Assembly: GCA_017617355.1 (NCBI GenBank)
Contig: JAFZWI010000088.1
Span: 1 to 64,000, forward strand
Direction: 5' to 3'
DNA from: Salinivirgaceae bacterium
GTDB taxonomy: Bacteria; Bacteroidota; Bacteroidia; Bacteroidales; SZUA-534
DNA: 64,000 nt
Shown: piece by piece, positions 8,793-18,364 of the stretch
Layout: each line of letters opens with the position of its first letter
How positions within the stretch are numbered: position 1 is the first letter of the stretch
The notes under the pieces: model-generated
What the model saw: the letters and a program-made list of their open reading frames with translations, nothing else
Database searches by the model: none
Told to the model about the DNA's origin: nothing
Made by a program: the position numbers and the translations under genes

Positions 8793-9534
8793 TAGTCCGT
8801 CTCGTCAAAATGCTAATACCATAGCCAACAAGAAAAAATGACATTACTATATACCATTTTATTTCATCACACAAAGACACTTTCCTTAACCATATCCCCG
8901 ACAAACCAAACTTCTGCATCCACTTTGGTACATTCGTAAATTCACCTATTGCAATGCGAAAGGCTCTGCCAACACCAATACTGATTTTACTGTCAAGATA
9001 AGGTATAATGCGTGAAGAGAAAAAATCCTGCTTAGGGGCTCTCATCGAAACCCAAAGCACATTAGCTCCACTTTCATTTATCTTCTTGGCCAACCCTTTG
9101 TAATCAAACTCATCCAATTCACAAAAGGGGGGAGAAATCATTCCCACAATATTCGCTTTTGGATACCTTGCCTTCAATGCGTTTAGTGTTTCGTCGGTGT
9201 CGCCTAACAAGAAATGTTTTACACCATTTTCTGGTTTGTTTAACATTGACTCGAACAAAGTGGGACCATTCGAACGTTGCGCTTCTTTTATACCCCAAAG
9301 ATGTCCCAACCAAACCAACGGCATCCCGTCAGGAATACACATAAAAGCCTCATTCATAACCTTACAATAATCCGCGTTTTTATTGGCGTATTTCACCGTC
9401 CGCATATTCGATACGCAGACATATCCACTACGCCCATCCTTTACAGCTTCCTCAACACGAGTTAAAGTGTCAATAGGATTGGTGACTGTTATGTGAACTT
9501 TGCCTATGCGGTATTTTTCAGAAGATATTCTCAT
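8770..9534 (-). CDS. WecG/TagA/CpsF family glycosyltransferase
   Basis: A 254-residue GT26 enzyme. Family blocks visible: VCVSNMRTVKYANKN, IPDGMPLVWLGHLWG (the conserved PDG), the HFLLGDTDETL Rossmann strand and VLWVSMRAPKQDFF. The usual GVGAAFD motif reads GVGRAFRI. A C-terminal hydrophobic helix (about residues 224-244) would attach it to the inner membrane. GT26 enzymes add a second sugar (ManNAcA or ManNAc type) to a lipid-linked primer, so it probably acts early in building the repeat unit at the cytoplasmic face. It overlaps the next gene by 23 bp. Confidence 0.92.
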   Translation of the reverse strand: MRISSEKYRIGKVHITVTNPIDTLTRVEEAVKDGRSGYVCVSNMRTVKYANKNADYCKVMNEAFMCIPDGMPLVWLGHLWGIKEAQRSNGPTLFESMLNKPENGVKHFLLGDTDETLNALKARYPKANIVGMISPPFCELDEFDYKGLAKKINESGANVLWVSMRAPKQDFFSSRIIPYLDSKISIGVGRAFRIAIGEFTNVPKWMQKFGLSGIWLRKVSLCDEIKWYIVMSFFLVGYGISILTRRTIGKKCYE

Positions 9535-9604
9535 TAAAAATGATTTTTCTATTAGTCATAAATATGGACGCGCTAGAAGATTACTCTCAAACTTTTTTGT
9601 GCAT

Positions 9605-10636
9605 TTATTTCAATAATTCCTCATATATCTCCCCAACCTGCTTCATTACAGTATCCAGGCAGAACTTACCTTTTGCAAGTTTTAGAGATTCTAAACTCAA
9701 TTTTTCCCGTAATGCTTTATCTGAAATAAGCATCTCCAATTTATTGGATAATGTGTCTATATCACCGGGATTGAACAACAACATATTCTCTCCATCAACG
9801 GCCACATCAGGTATTCCGCCCACAGGTGTGGTTATGACTGGTAACCCATACGCCCATGCATCAAGCACGGCCATGGGAAATCCTTCGGCATAACTCGGCA
9901 AGCACAATGCCATTGCCTCGCAGAACACATTGTGTTTTCTTTCTCCACTAACCCACCCCAATAATTCTACTTGCGGCTCTATACCCAATTCTTTCGCCAA
10001 ATCCAACGCCGGCATCTCCTCACCATTGCCTGCAAGCACAATTCTCCATTCTGTGTGCAAGCGAGCTATCTTGGCGAACGCGTGAATCAAATCTTTGTAG
10101 CCCTTGCCTTCATATAGTGTTCCCGAAAAAAGAATATAATTTTGTTTATTGTAATTATTCGTTTCGCTTATTGTTGGGCATGGATTGTAAACAACTTTGA
10201 ACTTGTCGGATTTTCCAACATACTCTTCTATTTTCTCCTTCAAGTTCTCTGACAACAAAATTCCGCAATCACATTGCAGAAACATCTTCTGATAAGTGTC
10301 ATTCCATATATCTTCGATTTGGGAGCCGCAATGAAGATGTATAACTGTTTTCTTACCAAAAAACTTCGCCAATCTAAAGAATGGATATTTCCTTTTTGCA
10401 GATGTTTTAAGACTAAAGTGAATGTGAACAATATCATAGAAAGACAACAATATGAGATACTGCATAAATGCCGTTGTCATATACCATAATTTACACAATG
10501 TTCCTCCATCGCGGTGTGTGCCAACCCATCGGCAATGGCATTGCTGCCACATTTGGCTTTGCTCATATAGTTTTAGTACGGCAGTTATCCCTCCGCGTGT
10601 TTTCTTGCTTGTGGCGACAACAAGAACCTTTATCAT
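9605..10636 (-). CDS. Glycosyltransferase family 4
   Basis: A 343-residue GT-B glycosyltransferase. The C-terminal half has the group-1 signature: FSGTLYEGKGYKDLIHAF, the WRIVLAGNGEEMPAL strand, then LCLPSYAEGFPMAVLDAW with nucleotide-sugar-binding acidic residues (EGFPMAVLD, where the second usual Glu is Asp), followed by GLPVITTPVGGIPDV. It probably transfers a hexose from a nucleotide sugar to the growing repeat unit. The ATG overlaps the stop of the upstream hexapeptide acyltransferase by four bases. Confidence 0.93.
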   Translation of the reverse strand: MIKVLVVATSKKTRGGITAVLKLYEQSQMWQQCHCRWVGTHRDGGTLCKLWYMTTAFMQYLILLSFYDIVHIHFSLKTSAKRKYPFFRLAKFFGKKTVIHLHCGSQIEDIWNDTYQKMFLQCDCGILLSENLKEKIEEYVGKSDKFKVVYNPCPTISETNNYNKQNYILFSGTLYEGKGYKDLIHAFAKIARLHTEWRIVLAGNGEEMPALDLAKELGIEPQVELLGWVSGERKHNVFCEAMALCLPSYAEGFPMAVLDAWAYGLPVITTPVGGIPDVAVDGENMLLFNPGDIDTLSNKLEMLISDKALREKLSLESLKLAKGKFCLDTVMKQVGEIYEELLK

Positions 10637-11208
10637 TGTTTCTCTTTTAATATTCTTTCGTGTTCAACAATTTGTTCGGGGGTAAACCGCATTTTGATTA
10701 GTTTGGCGGGAACACCCCCTATTATGCTATAAGGTTCACAACTTTTTGTTACCACTGCTCCCGCGGCAACAACGCTTCCCTTTCCTATAGTTACCCCTTT
10801 CAATATAGTTACATTTGCTCCAATCCACACGTCATCTTCTATTACCACAGGCAAGTCGTTTTCTGGTAGCTTTTCCGCAACCGTAACATCAATAATATAC
10901 TTTCCAATAATGTCTATTCTGTGGTCGCCCGTAATGATTGTAGGTTGAGGGCCAAAAATCACTTTCTTTCCAATAGTAAGTGGTGCACCTGTGCAATATA
11001 TTGTACTTCCTTTGGGAATGGATGTTCCGTCACCAATACTCAAATGCTCCAACCCTTTTATGTCACTCGACATCGGGCGAAGATAAACTCCTTTGCCACA
11101 ATGTTTCATGGCTCGTTTATAAAAAGCCGACCATAGTTTGTCCCATAGATATGGAAATATGAGACTTAACTTTGTGAGCAAAACATTCAAATTAGTAAGA
11201 TTCATCAT
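10633..11208 (-). CDS. Hexapeptide-repeat acyltransferase
   Basis: A 191-residue left-handed beta-helix acyltransferase of the maltose/xenobiotic acetyltransferase type. Hexapeptide repeats run from about residue 55 to 165 (for example IEDDVWIGANVTILKG and GKGSVVAAGAVVTKS), with the catalytic-type His in the TGDHRIDIIG segment and the family ending YSIIGGVPAKLIKMRF. Such enzymes O- or N-acetylate sugars using acetyl-CoA, here probably a residue of the surface glycan. It overlaps the following GT4 gene by four bases (ATGA). Confidence 0.92.
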   Translation of the reverse strand: MMNLTNLNVLLTKLSLIFPYLWDKLWSAFYKRAMKHCGKGVYLRPMSSDIKGLEHLSIGDGTSIPKGSTIYCTGAPLTIGKKVIFGPQPTIITGDHRIDIIGKYIIDVTVAEKLPENDLPVVIEDDVWIGANVTILKGVTIGKGSVVAAGAVVTKSCEPYSIIGGVPAKLIKMRFTPEQIVEHERILKEKQ

Positions 11209-11282
11209 TTATAATTCTTTATAAATTTTAAAAAACATTACGCAGTTGCCATTTCTTTTTCATCTGAAAATTGTTGTTTGTA

Positions 11283-12353
11283 TCATTCCAAGGCCTGCGC
11301 CAAATACTTCCAAGACTCTTGGCGTAATTGTTCCATTTTGAAGTTTACCTCTTTGTAGTTAATGATATTATCCCAAGGATGGCTTTTAATCATATCTTCC
11401 ACACTTTCAAACAATCTGTTTTCTAACCCCAATTCTGTAAGAATGTCAACATAACGAGAGTCTCTTCCGTTATTATTTTTAATCGCAACAAATTGACGTT
11501 GATATAGAAGTGAAAACACCACTCCATGAAAAGAATCCGTAACAACAAATCTTGCCCCGCCTATTCTTCTTATCCATTCTTCGACACTTGGAGGATAAGT
11601 ATATTTCATCCCTTTTACTGGATAAGCATTATTCAACATCCTGATAGGACATCCCATTGTTTGTTTTAAATCAATGATTCTCTTATAGAAATCAGGAGTT
11701 CTGTTAAGTTTATAACACACCGTCTCTTTCATCTCTGGAATATCAGAAATTATCTCAGGATAGGAATCAAAAAGAATGGTGGGGTCAACTACCAATTCTG
11801 CCTTAAGGCCAAAGGCATCTTTGCAAATCTGCACTCCTGTTCTTTCGCGTACTGAAATTGAGTTGAATCTATGTAGTGCATGATTCACTTCTTCCGTTAA
11901 ACTTGAACTGGAGTTCCAATAATCTTTTCCGAAGCTGGAAGCATAGGAAATTCTACGCATTGTCTTTTCTCCGAAATCCAGGAAATATGCCATTGCTATT
12001 TCTTTTGAGATATCGAGATTCCAAGTCTGGTCGCTGCCTACCATAAAACAATCCACTTTTGGTGGGGAGTTCCGTAACTCGTCCACACTATAATATCGCC
12101 TTGTCAATGGTGGATAGAATGTATTCTTAAATGCTTTATATTTCTGATTTCTAACAAAGAATATCATATTACTTGCCAAACCGCCCAATCCTTGGCGATG
12201 ATCTTCTTCTTGGCGGATGTCAACAATTACTACCTCATGGCCCATTTCTTTCAAAGCACGACAAGTAGCATATGTTTGCATCATTGCACCAATATTGGAA
12301 GAATGGTGATATGTAAGTAGCCCTATCTTCATTGAATTATTATTTGTTCGCAC
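11283..12353 (-). CDS. Polysaccharide pyruvyl transferase family protein
   Basis: A 356-residue member of the CsaB-like pyruvyl transferase family (PF04230). N-terminal GLLTYHHSSNIGAMMQTYA, the central VGSDQTWNLDIS motif and the C-terminal VVTDSFHGVVFSLLY motif with the conserved His are all clear. Family members add a pyruvate ketal from phosphoenolpyruvate to a sugar; many members in Bacteroidota capsule loci are only annotated by similarity and may act as glycosyltransferase-like enzymes. The gene overlaps the upstream Fe-S/F420-beta-like gene by 14 bp. This pairing is repeated at 19862-22263. Confidence 0.92.
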   Translation of the reverse strand: MRTNNNSMKIGLLTYHHSSNIGAMMQTYATCRALKEMGHEVVIVDIRQEEDHRQGLGGLASNMIFFVRNQKYKAFKNTFYPPLTRRYYSVDELRNSPPKVDCFMVGSDQTWNLDISKEIAMAYFLDFGEKTMRRISYASSFGKDYWNSSSSLTEEVNHALHRFNSISVRERTGVQICKDAFGLKAELVVDPTILFDSYPEIISDIPEMKETVCYKLNRTPDFYKRIIDLKQTMGCPIRMLNNAYPVKGMKYTYPPSVEEWIRRIGGARFVVTDSFHGVVFSLLYQRQFVAIKNNNGRDSRYVDILTELGLENRLFESVEDMIKSHPWDNIINYKEVNFKMEQLRQESWKYLAQALE

Positions 12354-13533
12354 TTTTGCTTAATAACTTGCTTATAGCTATACGGCTCTTCTTTTCTTCT
12401 ACTTTACGCCGCAAATAATACCAAACTCTCATAATGAACCCTCCTATGTGTTTTGGTGATGAAGTAAAGCCGTACAATCTTGCGAAAGCTGTTGCATCCT
12501 TTCGAATGTAATTATAAACCAAGTTCTTTCGCAAACATGTCATTGGCGTATGGCCATACACAAGGCGTTTGTTGCTTGCGAGAATATCTCTCCATTCCAG
12601 TGTCCGAATTGTAACATCGGCTTCTTGTATTAGTTGGCGGCCTTTTTTCGTATGAGCAATCACCAACGATACGCCTTTCTCTCGCTGTTCAACGGGCGCA
12701 CTCTCTCCCCACAAATCGCCAATGGTTATATCACTATGGCGATGTGCAAAGGAGAAAGGGCAATCATAGCAGATGTAACGCATGGTTTGTTCAGCACAAA
12801 AACCCATTAATGGTAATGATTTTTTAGGCAGTACTATTTCTTCCCCATCAATGATTCCTTTCATCTCGTATATTCGTTTTGTTCTGAAAGACGATATTGC
12901 CTCTATTTCAGGATGTTCTTTTCGATATATTTCCATCAACAAATCACTCGGAACTCCTCCGCAGATTAGATCGATGGTATATAACCTTTCTCGGTTGGGG
13001 TGATTGGTAAAACAAGACAATACTCCTGCAACCTGACATCCAGTACCTATGAACAGAACACGCCGCTTGAACAAATTATCTGAAATGATTTGGTAGGCTG
13101 CTGATGCATCGCTCCATACGTATTTTGACCCTTGGAGCTGCTTTATATCATCAACATTTTCCACAAAAATATGTGATGCCTTTCTGCCATCGAAAGAAAC
13201 GCCAACCACTCCATCACCTTTTTCAACAACGGATTTTGACACTGCGGCTGCAAATCCACCAGATGTTGAATAGAATCGCAATTGATCGTCATTTGCCCAA
13301 ACTGCATAAGGCTTGGACAGATTCAAATCATTACAGCCCTTGAACCTCTTTATGCTCTGGCACACATTCTCGCAACTAAGGCAATTCACGCATTTTTTTG
13401 CATCAAGTGAGGGGTAACCATGACCATCTACTCGCATTTGCATAGTAAGAGCCCCCACACGGCATGCCCCTACACAGGCCATACACCCTGTGCAGTCATG
13501 CTTATCTGCCAGTTGTGGTAATCGTTTGGTCAT
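12340..13533 (-). CDS. Fe-S protein, F420 hydrogenase/dehydrogenase beta-like
   Basis: A 397-residue protein with two N-terminal [4Fe-4S] ferredoxin motifs (DCTGCMACVGAC and KCVNCLSCENVC, residues about 14-57) followed by the coenzyme F420 hydrogenase/dehydrogenase beta-subunit N- and C-terminal domains (GTGCQVAGVLSCF; CGGVPSDLLMEI; YDCPFSFAHRHSDITIGDLWG). Bacteroidota generally lack F420, so the name reflects homology only; the protein probably moves electrons through Fe-S and a flavin. It is encoded directly next to a pyruvyl transferase, twice in this locus, suggesting a functional unit in glycan modification. Its start overlaps the end of the upstream GT4 gene by four bases. Confidence 0.9.
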   Translation of the reverse strand: MTKRLPQLADKHDCTGCMACVGACRVGALTMQMRVDGHGYPSLDAKKCVNCLSCENVCQSIKRFKGCNDLNLSKPYAVWANDDQLRFYSTSGGFAAAVSKSVVEKGDGVVGVSFDGRKASHIFVENVDDIKQLQGSKYVWSDASAAYQIISDNLFKRRVLFIGTGCQVAGVLSCFTNHPNRERLYTIDLICGGVPSDLLMEIYRKEHPEIEAISSFRTKRIYEMKGIIDGEEIVLPKKSLPLMGFCAEQTMRYICYDCPFSFAHRHSDITIGDLWGESAPVEQREKGVSLVIAHTKKGRQLIQEADVTIRTLEWRDILASNKRLVYGHTPMTCLRKNLVYNYIRKDATAFARLYGFTSSPKHIGGFIMRVWYYLRRKVEEKKSRIAISKLLSKSANK

Positions 13534-14618
13534 AGTGTATCAAAAAAATTTAAATATCTTTCTGTGATTGCAATATCTGAGAAATCCCTTTCTATCATTT
13601 CCCTTTGTTTCTTTTTTAATCTCTCATATATATTCTCGTGATTTCTTAACACATAAACTATTCTATCTCTTAAATCATCAACATTTGCTGGCCTGATTAA
13701 AAAACCATTCTCGCCATCAGAGACATACTCTTCAAAAGCATCTAATTTTGACGCGATAATGGGCTTGTTATAGTTGATTGCAACTATAAGAGAGCCGCTT
13801 TGTGCTATATCTTGATATGGTGTTACAAAATAGTCACATTCTTCAAACAGATTTGGAATTTCTAAATCCTCCACTCTTCCTATTCTTAAATCAAAAAGTT
13901 TTGGATACTTGATGAGCGATTGATATTTCCCCCAATTCGGACATCCTCCTGCTATTATTACTCTAAATTCAATTTTTGTTTCTTCGAAAGCTTTTTGTGC
14001 TGCTTCAATTAACACATCGATACGTTTATACTCTCTAATAATGCCAAAATTCATAAACGCAATCAAATTCGATGTCCTTTTTTTATTTGGCTTACCATAA
14101 TCCTTTAAATAGAAAGGCGCATATAAAATGCGCTTGCCTTTGGTTAATGATGTCAAGAGATAGTATTGGGATTTCGAAAATGTTACAAAATAACTAAAAA
14201 AACCACGTACAAGTTTCCCCCCTATCTTGTTCATATAATAAAATGATCCCCCCTTGGGTGTGTTTACATTATGTATTGGCACTACGGTTTTCTTTCGTTT
14301 TCCAAACAAAACCATTATGGGTAATGCATAAGGCATACCACTGGGTTGATAAACAATGTCTGCCTTCTTCATCTTTTGTTGAAGTTGGAAATAAAATAAC
14401 AGTTGTGAAAGAAATTGCCTATTTCGCTTGTGCTCTAAAATATTAATAGTCAAATTGAGGGCGTCAGCAAGAGTTTTTATTTCAATAGAAAAATCCAAAT
14501 TGCACCCTTTTTCCTTTAAAATAAACCAATCTATATGATAGAACTTACATATATTCTTAACAACGAACAAATCGGTGTCTAAGAAATAACTTGGCGTAAC
14601 CCATGCAATTGTTTTCAT
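13530..14618 (-). CDS. Glycosyltransferase family 4
   Basis: A 362-residue GT-B glycosyltransferase. The N-terminal half is divergent, the C-terminal half has the group-1 pattern: IAFMNFGIIREYKRIDVLIEA, FRVIIAGGCPNWGKY, then LFEECDYFVTPYQDIAQSGSL, NKPIIASKLDAFEEYV and NGFLIRPANVDDL. The usual EGFGLVLLE box is altered to DIAQSGSLIVAI, which is common in fucosyl-type or other divergent members, so donor sugar is uncertain. Base composition is clearly AT-rich. Almost 300 bp separate it from the polymerase gene upstream. Confidence 0.85.
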   Translation of the reverse strand: MKTIAWVTPSYFLDTDLFVVKNICKFYHIDWFILKEKGCNLDFSIEIKTLADALNLTINILEHKRNRQFLSQLLFYFQLQQKMKKADIVYQPSGMPYALPIMVLFGKRKKTVVPIHNVNTPKGGSFYYMNKIGGKLVRGFFSYFVTFSKSQYYLLTSLTKGKRILYAPFYLKDYGKPNKKRTSNLIAFMNFGIIREYKRIDVLIEAAQKAFEETKIEFRVIIAGGCPNWGKYQSLIKYPKLFDLRIGRVEDLEIPNLFEECDYFVTPYQDIAQSGSLIVAINYNKPIIASKLDAFEEYVSDGENGFLIRPANVDDLRDRIVYVLRNHENIYERLKKKQREMIERDFSDIAITERYLNFFDTL

Positions 14619-14914
14619 ATTCTACTCGTTTCTGTTCACTATCGCATTTTTGTAGCTACGATGGATACGACTTTATAAGTTGTCCTCTTTATATAAAGGA
14701 CAAGGGTATTCATATTTAAATTTTCTGTGCCGCCCTATTTATTTTAAATGTTGTTGCATTTTCTGGCAATAAAGATACGTCCGTGTTCCATCAACTATCA
14801 ATTGTGATATGAATGAATTTTTTCATTAATTATCTAAATGTTTATTAAACCTTTTGTCTTACTATTTCAACAATTTAGGTTGTTAAATGATTAGTGGCAT
14901 AGAACTATTAACCC
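14619..14914. other. AT-rich intergenic gap inside the polysaccharide locus
   Basis: About 296 bp without a coding frame I can support. It breaks an otherwise tight gene series and contains a near-perfect 24-bp inverted repeat at 14680-14703 (arms TTGTCCT / AGGACAA with an AT-rich centre). That repeat has no T-tract behind it on the minus strand, so it is not a standard terminator. No clear promoter seen. Confidence 0.5.
14680..14703. repeat. 24-bp inverted repeat
   Basis: TTGTCCT (14680-14686) pairs with AGGACAA (14697-14703), and the centre CTTTATATAA is itself nearly self-complementary. It may be a regulator site or an mRNA hairpin in the gap between the polymerase and glycosyltransferase genes. 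Confidence 0.5.
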
Positions 14915-16255
14915 TCATGTTGTGCAATCCATCACATCATTTTGTTGTTCATTTTCTAAGAAAAGAACCTTAAGGAGAGAGCCTACTAAAAACAATGTTG
15001 GTGGCACAGATTTAAGCTCCCCTGTAAAGTTTGCATACAATATGTATGCTATTAATATAGATAGTGCACATGCTGTTGTTTCTTTATCCACATGTCGCAA
15101 TTTGTATATTTGTATTAACAAAATGGTATAAAAAACAACGTATGCTATAACCCCTACCAAACCACGTTCAAGCAATAAGTTCATCATCACACCCTCCAAT
15201 CCGGCCAAATCTTTGTTCTCAGATTCGCCCTCTCCATAACCTAAATCTTCAACAAAATAATCTTTCCCGTTACCGAAAATAGGGTTTTGTTGCCAATAAA
15301 AAAAAGTGGCTTCATAAGAAGCCTGCCTTTGCTCCAAACTGCTGCCGTAATCTGTATCATGTTCAAATGCAGACCCTGCCAAAGCAAAAAAATCTTGAAC
15401 TTGAGGGATTGTGTTATATAGTATTAAAGTTATAATAGATATAGAAATAATTATCAAAGAGCCTCTTTCGAAAGAATGCGCATATATTATAAACAACACA
15501 ACAGCAATAATAGCACTTATCCAAACACTACGGCAACCACACATTATCACGCCAAATAATGAACATGATATTATTATCCAACATTGGTGTTTTGATACTA
15601 TTTTCTTCCACAAACCAAGCAACCCTAACAATAAAGAAACAAGACATGCAAAACCATAATCGAAAGTGAATTTAAACAAAGAGTGTATATGCCAACGACC
15701 TTTCTGCATATTCTCTCCTAAAACCCTTAAATCTCTGTCAGACAAATCTTGCCCTGCCATAAGGGTCTCATTATAAACCGAATGCCCAACTGCCAAATCC
15801 CAAATTCCAAATAGTGTCAATATTATGATAGCAAATTTTGTAACTTTAATCAACGATTCAATCGTTCCCCATCCTGCCACACAAACGAATGCGTATAAAA
15901 AGAAAAAATATTTTCTTGTGAGTTCAAACACAAAAATTAACACGGCCCCTTTTACTCCATCCTCATCAAAATAGTGCGGACTCGCAAAGTATAAAATAAC
16001 CATCGCTATAATAATTGCCACCATAATAGTTGTCAACCAAGGACGATGATAATATCGTAGCGTTGAGCGGATATTGCCTAATTCAGATAAGAAAAAACAT
16101 GTGGGTACATTTAGTAAAACTCCTATAGTTTTCAACTCTGGAAATTCTGCGAAACACATTAACGAGAGCCACATCAACATTATCTTGTGTTCTTGTTTTA
16201 AGAAGAACATTGAAATAGCTAAAGCCGTTATTACTATTGTTAATGTAAAGTTCAT
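14915..16255 (-). CDS. wzy: O-antigen polymerase/ligase-like membrane protein (Wzy)
   Basis: A 446-residue hydrophobic protein with about ten to twelve membrane segments and a large periplasmic loop in the second half (about residues 300-360) containing YEATFFYWQQNPIFGNG, the typical position and style of the Wzy_C/O-antigen ligase loop (FGNG plus nearby acidic residues). It would join lipid-linked repeat units in the periplasm after flipping by the Wzx protein encoded in the same locus. Wzy and WaaL ligases cannot be separated by sequence reading alone; location beside wzx favours Wzy. Confidence 0.85.
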   Translation of the reverse strand: MNFTLTIVITALAISMFFLKQEHKIMLMWLSLMCFAEFPELKTIGVLLNVPTCFFLSELGNIRSTLRYYHRPWLTTIMVAIIIAMVILYFASPHYFDEDGVKGAVLIFVFELTRKYFFFLYAFVCVAGWGTIESLIKVTKFAIIILTLFGIWDLAVGHSVYNETLMAGQDLSDRDLRVLGENMQKGRWHIHSLFKFTFDYGFACLVSLLLGLLGLWKKIVSKHQCWIIISCSLFGVIMCGCRSVWISAIIAVVLFIIYAHSFERGSLIIISISIITLILYNTIPQVQDFFALAGSAFEHDTDYGSSLEQRQASYEATFFYWQQNPIFGNGKDYFVEDLGYGEGESENKDLAGLEGVMMNLLLERGLVGVIAYVVFYTILLIQIYKLRHVDKETTACALSILIAYILYANFTGELKSVPPTLFLVGSLLKVLFLENEQQNDVMDCTT

Positions 16256-16303
16256 TTATAAAACACTTGATTTCGACAACACCATGTTTGTAAGTCTATT
16301 GCT

Positions 16304-17254
16304 TTAAAAATTTTTAACAATATGTTTTTGTTTCATTACCTCTATAAATAGAAAAGCAATGTCAACAAAGGATAATCCTATTCGTTTCTTTCTAAATATC
16401 CAATAAAAAAATCGGCATTTGGACTTCCCAACAATATCTTCTTTTATTGTCAATAATTGCTTCTTTTTGAAATGTTTATCTATGCCTTTCAGTATCATTT
16501 TACGATATACGGAATCTGTTTCGTCGGCAGGTTGAACTTTCAAAAATTCATCATACCAAAACCTCTCTTGTTTTATGGCTTGAAGTTTTATTTCTGCTTT
16601 GCTTGTCGAACTTATAGTGGAACTATTCACTCTGTATTGAAACAATGGTATTTGAGAATTAACTATACCTGTGTCTTTTGCTGCAATGAACGATGAAATA
16701 TCATCGCTTGCCCAAGCCAAAGGCAACTTATAAAACCCCCCATTAGCTCTCAAAGTTGACGCTTCAAATAAGAAATCGCCTATATATTGCAATCTTCCCT
16801 GCCAACGGTTCCAAATCATTGAATAAACTGATTCTTCAATAGGTCGAGGCTCTTGTATTAAATAATATTCAGAACGTTCGTTAATAATTTGCGTTCTGGC
16901 GTGATAAATATGTCTATTTGGATAGGCGTTTATAAGCCGTGTATATTCCTCCAAACAACTAGGTAACAACTTGTCATCATCACCCATACAAATTATATAA
17001 TCTCCCTTTGAGTAACTCAAACAAATATTCCAATTATCAACAACATTAAAAGCACCGCAGTTTTTGTCGTTTCTATAATAATATATCCGCTTGTCGCAGA
17101 ATTGACTAACTATATCACCCAGTTTTTCTGGCGAAGCATCATCTACAATGACAACCTCAAAATTGCCATACGTTTGCGACAAGACACTTTCAATGCACTC
17201 TTTTAAATAAAGTGATTTGTATGCTGGTATAGCTATTGTAAAAAAAGGATTCAT
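16304..17254 (-). CDS. Glycosyltransferase family 2
   Basis: A 316-residue GT-A enzyme. It opens with the family-2 start FFTIAIPAYKSLYLKECIESVLSQ written here in parts: FTIAIPAYKS, then the donor-binding FEVVIVDDASPE and the metal-binding DYIICMGDDDKLLP (about residues 88-101). The C-terminal part has an acidic patch WASDDISSFI that could hold the catalytic base. Probably adds one sugar of the repeat unit at the cytoplasmic membrane face. The sequence is AT-rich like the neighbouring polymerase. Confidence 0.92.
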   Translation of the reverse strand: MNPFFTIAIPAYKSLYLKECIESVLSQTYGNFEVVIVDDASPEKLGDIVSQFCDKRIYYYRNDKNCGAFNVVDNWNICLSYSKGDYIICMGDDDKLLPSCLEEYTRLINAYPNRHIYHARTQIINERSEYYLIQEPRPIEESVYSMIWNRWQGRLQYIGDFLFEASTLRANGGFYKLPLAWASDDISSFIAAKDTGIVNSQIPLFQYRVNSSTISSTSKAEIKLQAIKQERFWYDEFLKVQPADETDSVYRKMILKGIDKHFKKKQLLTIKEDIVGKSKCRFFYWIFRKKRIGLSFVDIAFLFIEVMKQKHIVKNF

Positions 17255-17281
17255 ATATAATACGACTAAGCGTTTTTTCTT

Positions 17282-18364
17282 TTAAAGAAGTCTATTGTTA
17301 TAAGTTTGTTTCACCCTCATTTTCACTACACTTACACCTAGCGCCACAGCAACTCCCACCACCAAATACAATACCCACCACCCCTGATAAGCGAACTCTT
17401 CAATTACGGGAAATTCTGCCAATCTTTCAATAGGCAGTCCATATAGACATATCAACAATAGACTTAATAACTTGAAACTCAAAAAATGCCACGTCAAAAT
17501 ATCCAAAGTATTGTCTCCGACAAAAACGAGAAAGCGTTCCAGCCAATTATCATGCACGGAAATACACTGGCTTATGCCAAATACCATTAATGAACCCAAC
17601 AAAGCTGTTATAATATACGGTACAATCAATCCAAATTTCAAACTTAACATTGAACATTGCCAAAACTCTGTTCCAACAGCAACGAGCAATGCTGCAGCAA
17701 CGATTAGCCACCAACGGCCGTCAAATTTAAATTCGTATTTTGCATACATATATCCGCTCCAAATTAAAAAACTAGCCATAAATTCTCTTACACCTATACC
17801 CCAAAAAGGTATTTCCCTCCCTATGAAACCAAATAACAAAGTTGCCGCCAGCAACATTCCACCAACAATAAAATCTAAACTATATTTTTCCTCTTTTTTC
17901 CCAATATATATGGTCAATTTTGTTGCGAAATAGAAAAACAACAACCCAACAAACAGCGACTTCAAAAACCAAAAGCCGCCTAACAACTGTTCGCCGTGCG
18001 ACATCGTTGTAACGATATAGAAAGCATTTTTCAACGTTTCGCTTATTCCGTAAGCGTGCGAAACTTCTCCTCTGAATCCATACTCACCATTGTAAATATT
18101 CAGCGCAAAAAACACATTATGCAACAACAGGAATATCAACTGCCATTTCACGAATGGCCACCATATACCTTTGATTTTTTTTGTAACGAACCCTTTTGTG
18201 TCAACAAGATACGTCTCTTTAAAACAATATCCACTCATAAAAAAGAACAGTGGCATGTGAAACATATTGATATAATGCTGCCACCAAATGCCACACCTTG
18301 CATGTGCCATCACCATAAGGATTATAGCAATTCCTTTCGCTATCGAAACTGACGGATTTCTCAT
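17282..18364 (-). CDS. Acyltransferase family 3 membrane protein
   Basis: A 360-residue, ten-helix acyltransferase (Acyl_transf_3/OafA type). The N-terminal SIAKGIAIILMVMAHARCGIW has the catalytic-type His in the first helix and FHMPLFFFMSGYCFK is the family second block. Such proteins O-acetylate sugars of surface polysaccharides across the inner membrane. The ATG overlaps the stop of the flippase gene upstream by one base, so the two are coupled. Confidence 0.92.
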   Translation of the reverse strand: MRNPSVSIAKGIAIILMVMAHARCGIWWQHYINMFHMPLFFFMSGYCFKETYLVDTKGFVTKKIKGIWWPFVKWQLIFLLLHNVFFALNIYNGEYGFRGEVSHAYGISETLKNAFYIVTTMSHGEQLLGGFWFLKSLFVGLLFFYFATKLTIYIGKKEEKYSLDFIVGGMLLAATLLFGFIGREIPFWGIGVREFMASFLIWSGYMYAKYEFKFDGRWWLIVAAALLVAVGTEFWQCSMLSLKFGLIVPYIITALLGSLMVFGISQCISVHDNWLERFLVFVGDNTLDILTWHFLSFKLLSLLLICLYGLPIERLAEFPVIEEFAYQGWWVLYLVVGVAVALGVSVVKMRVKQTYNNRLL

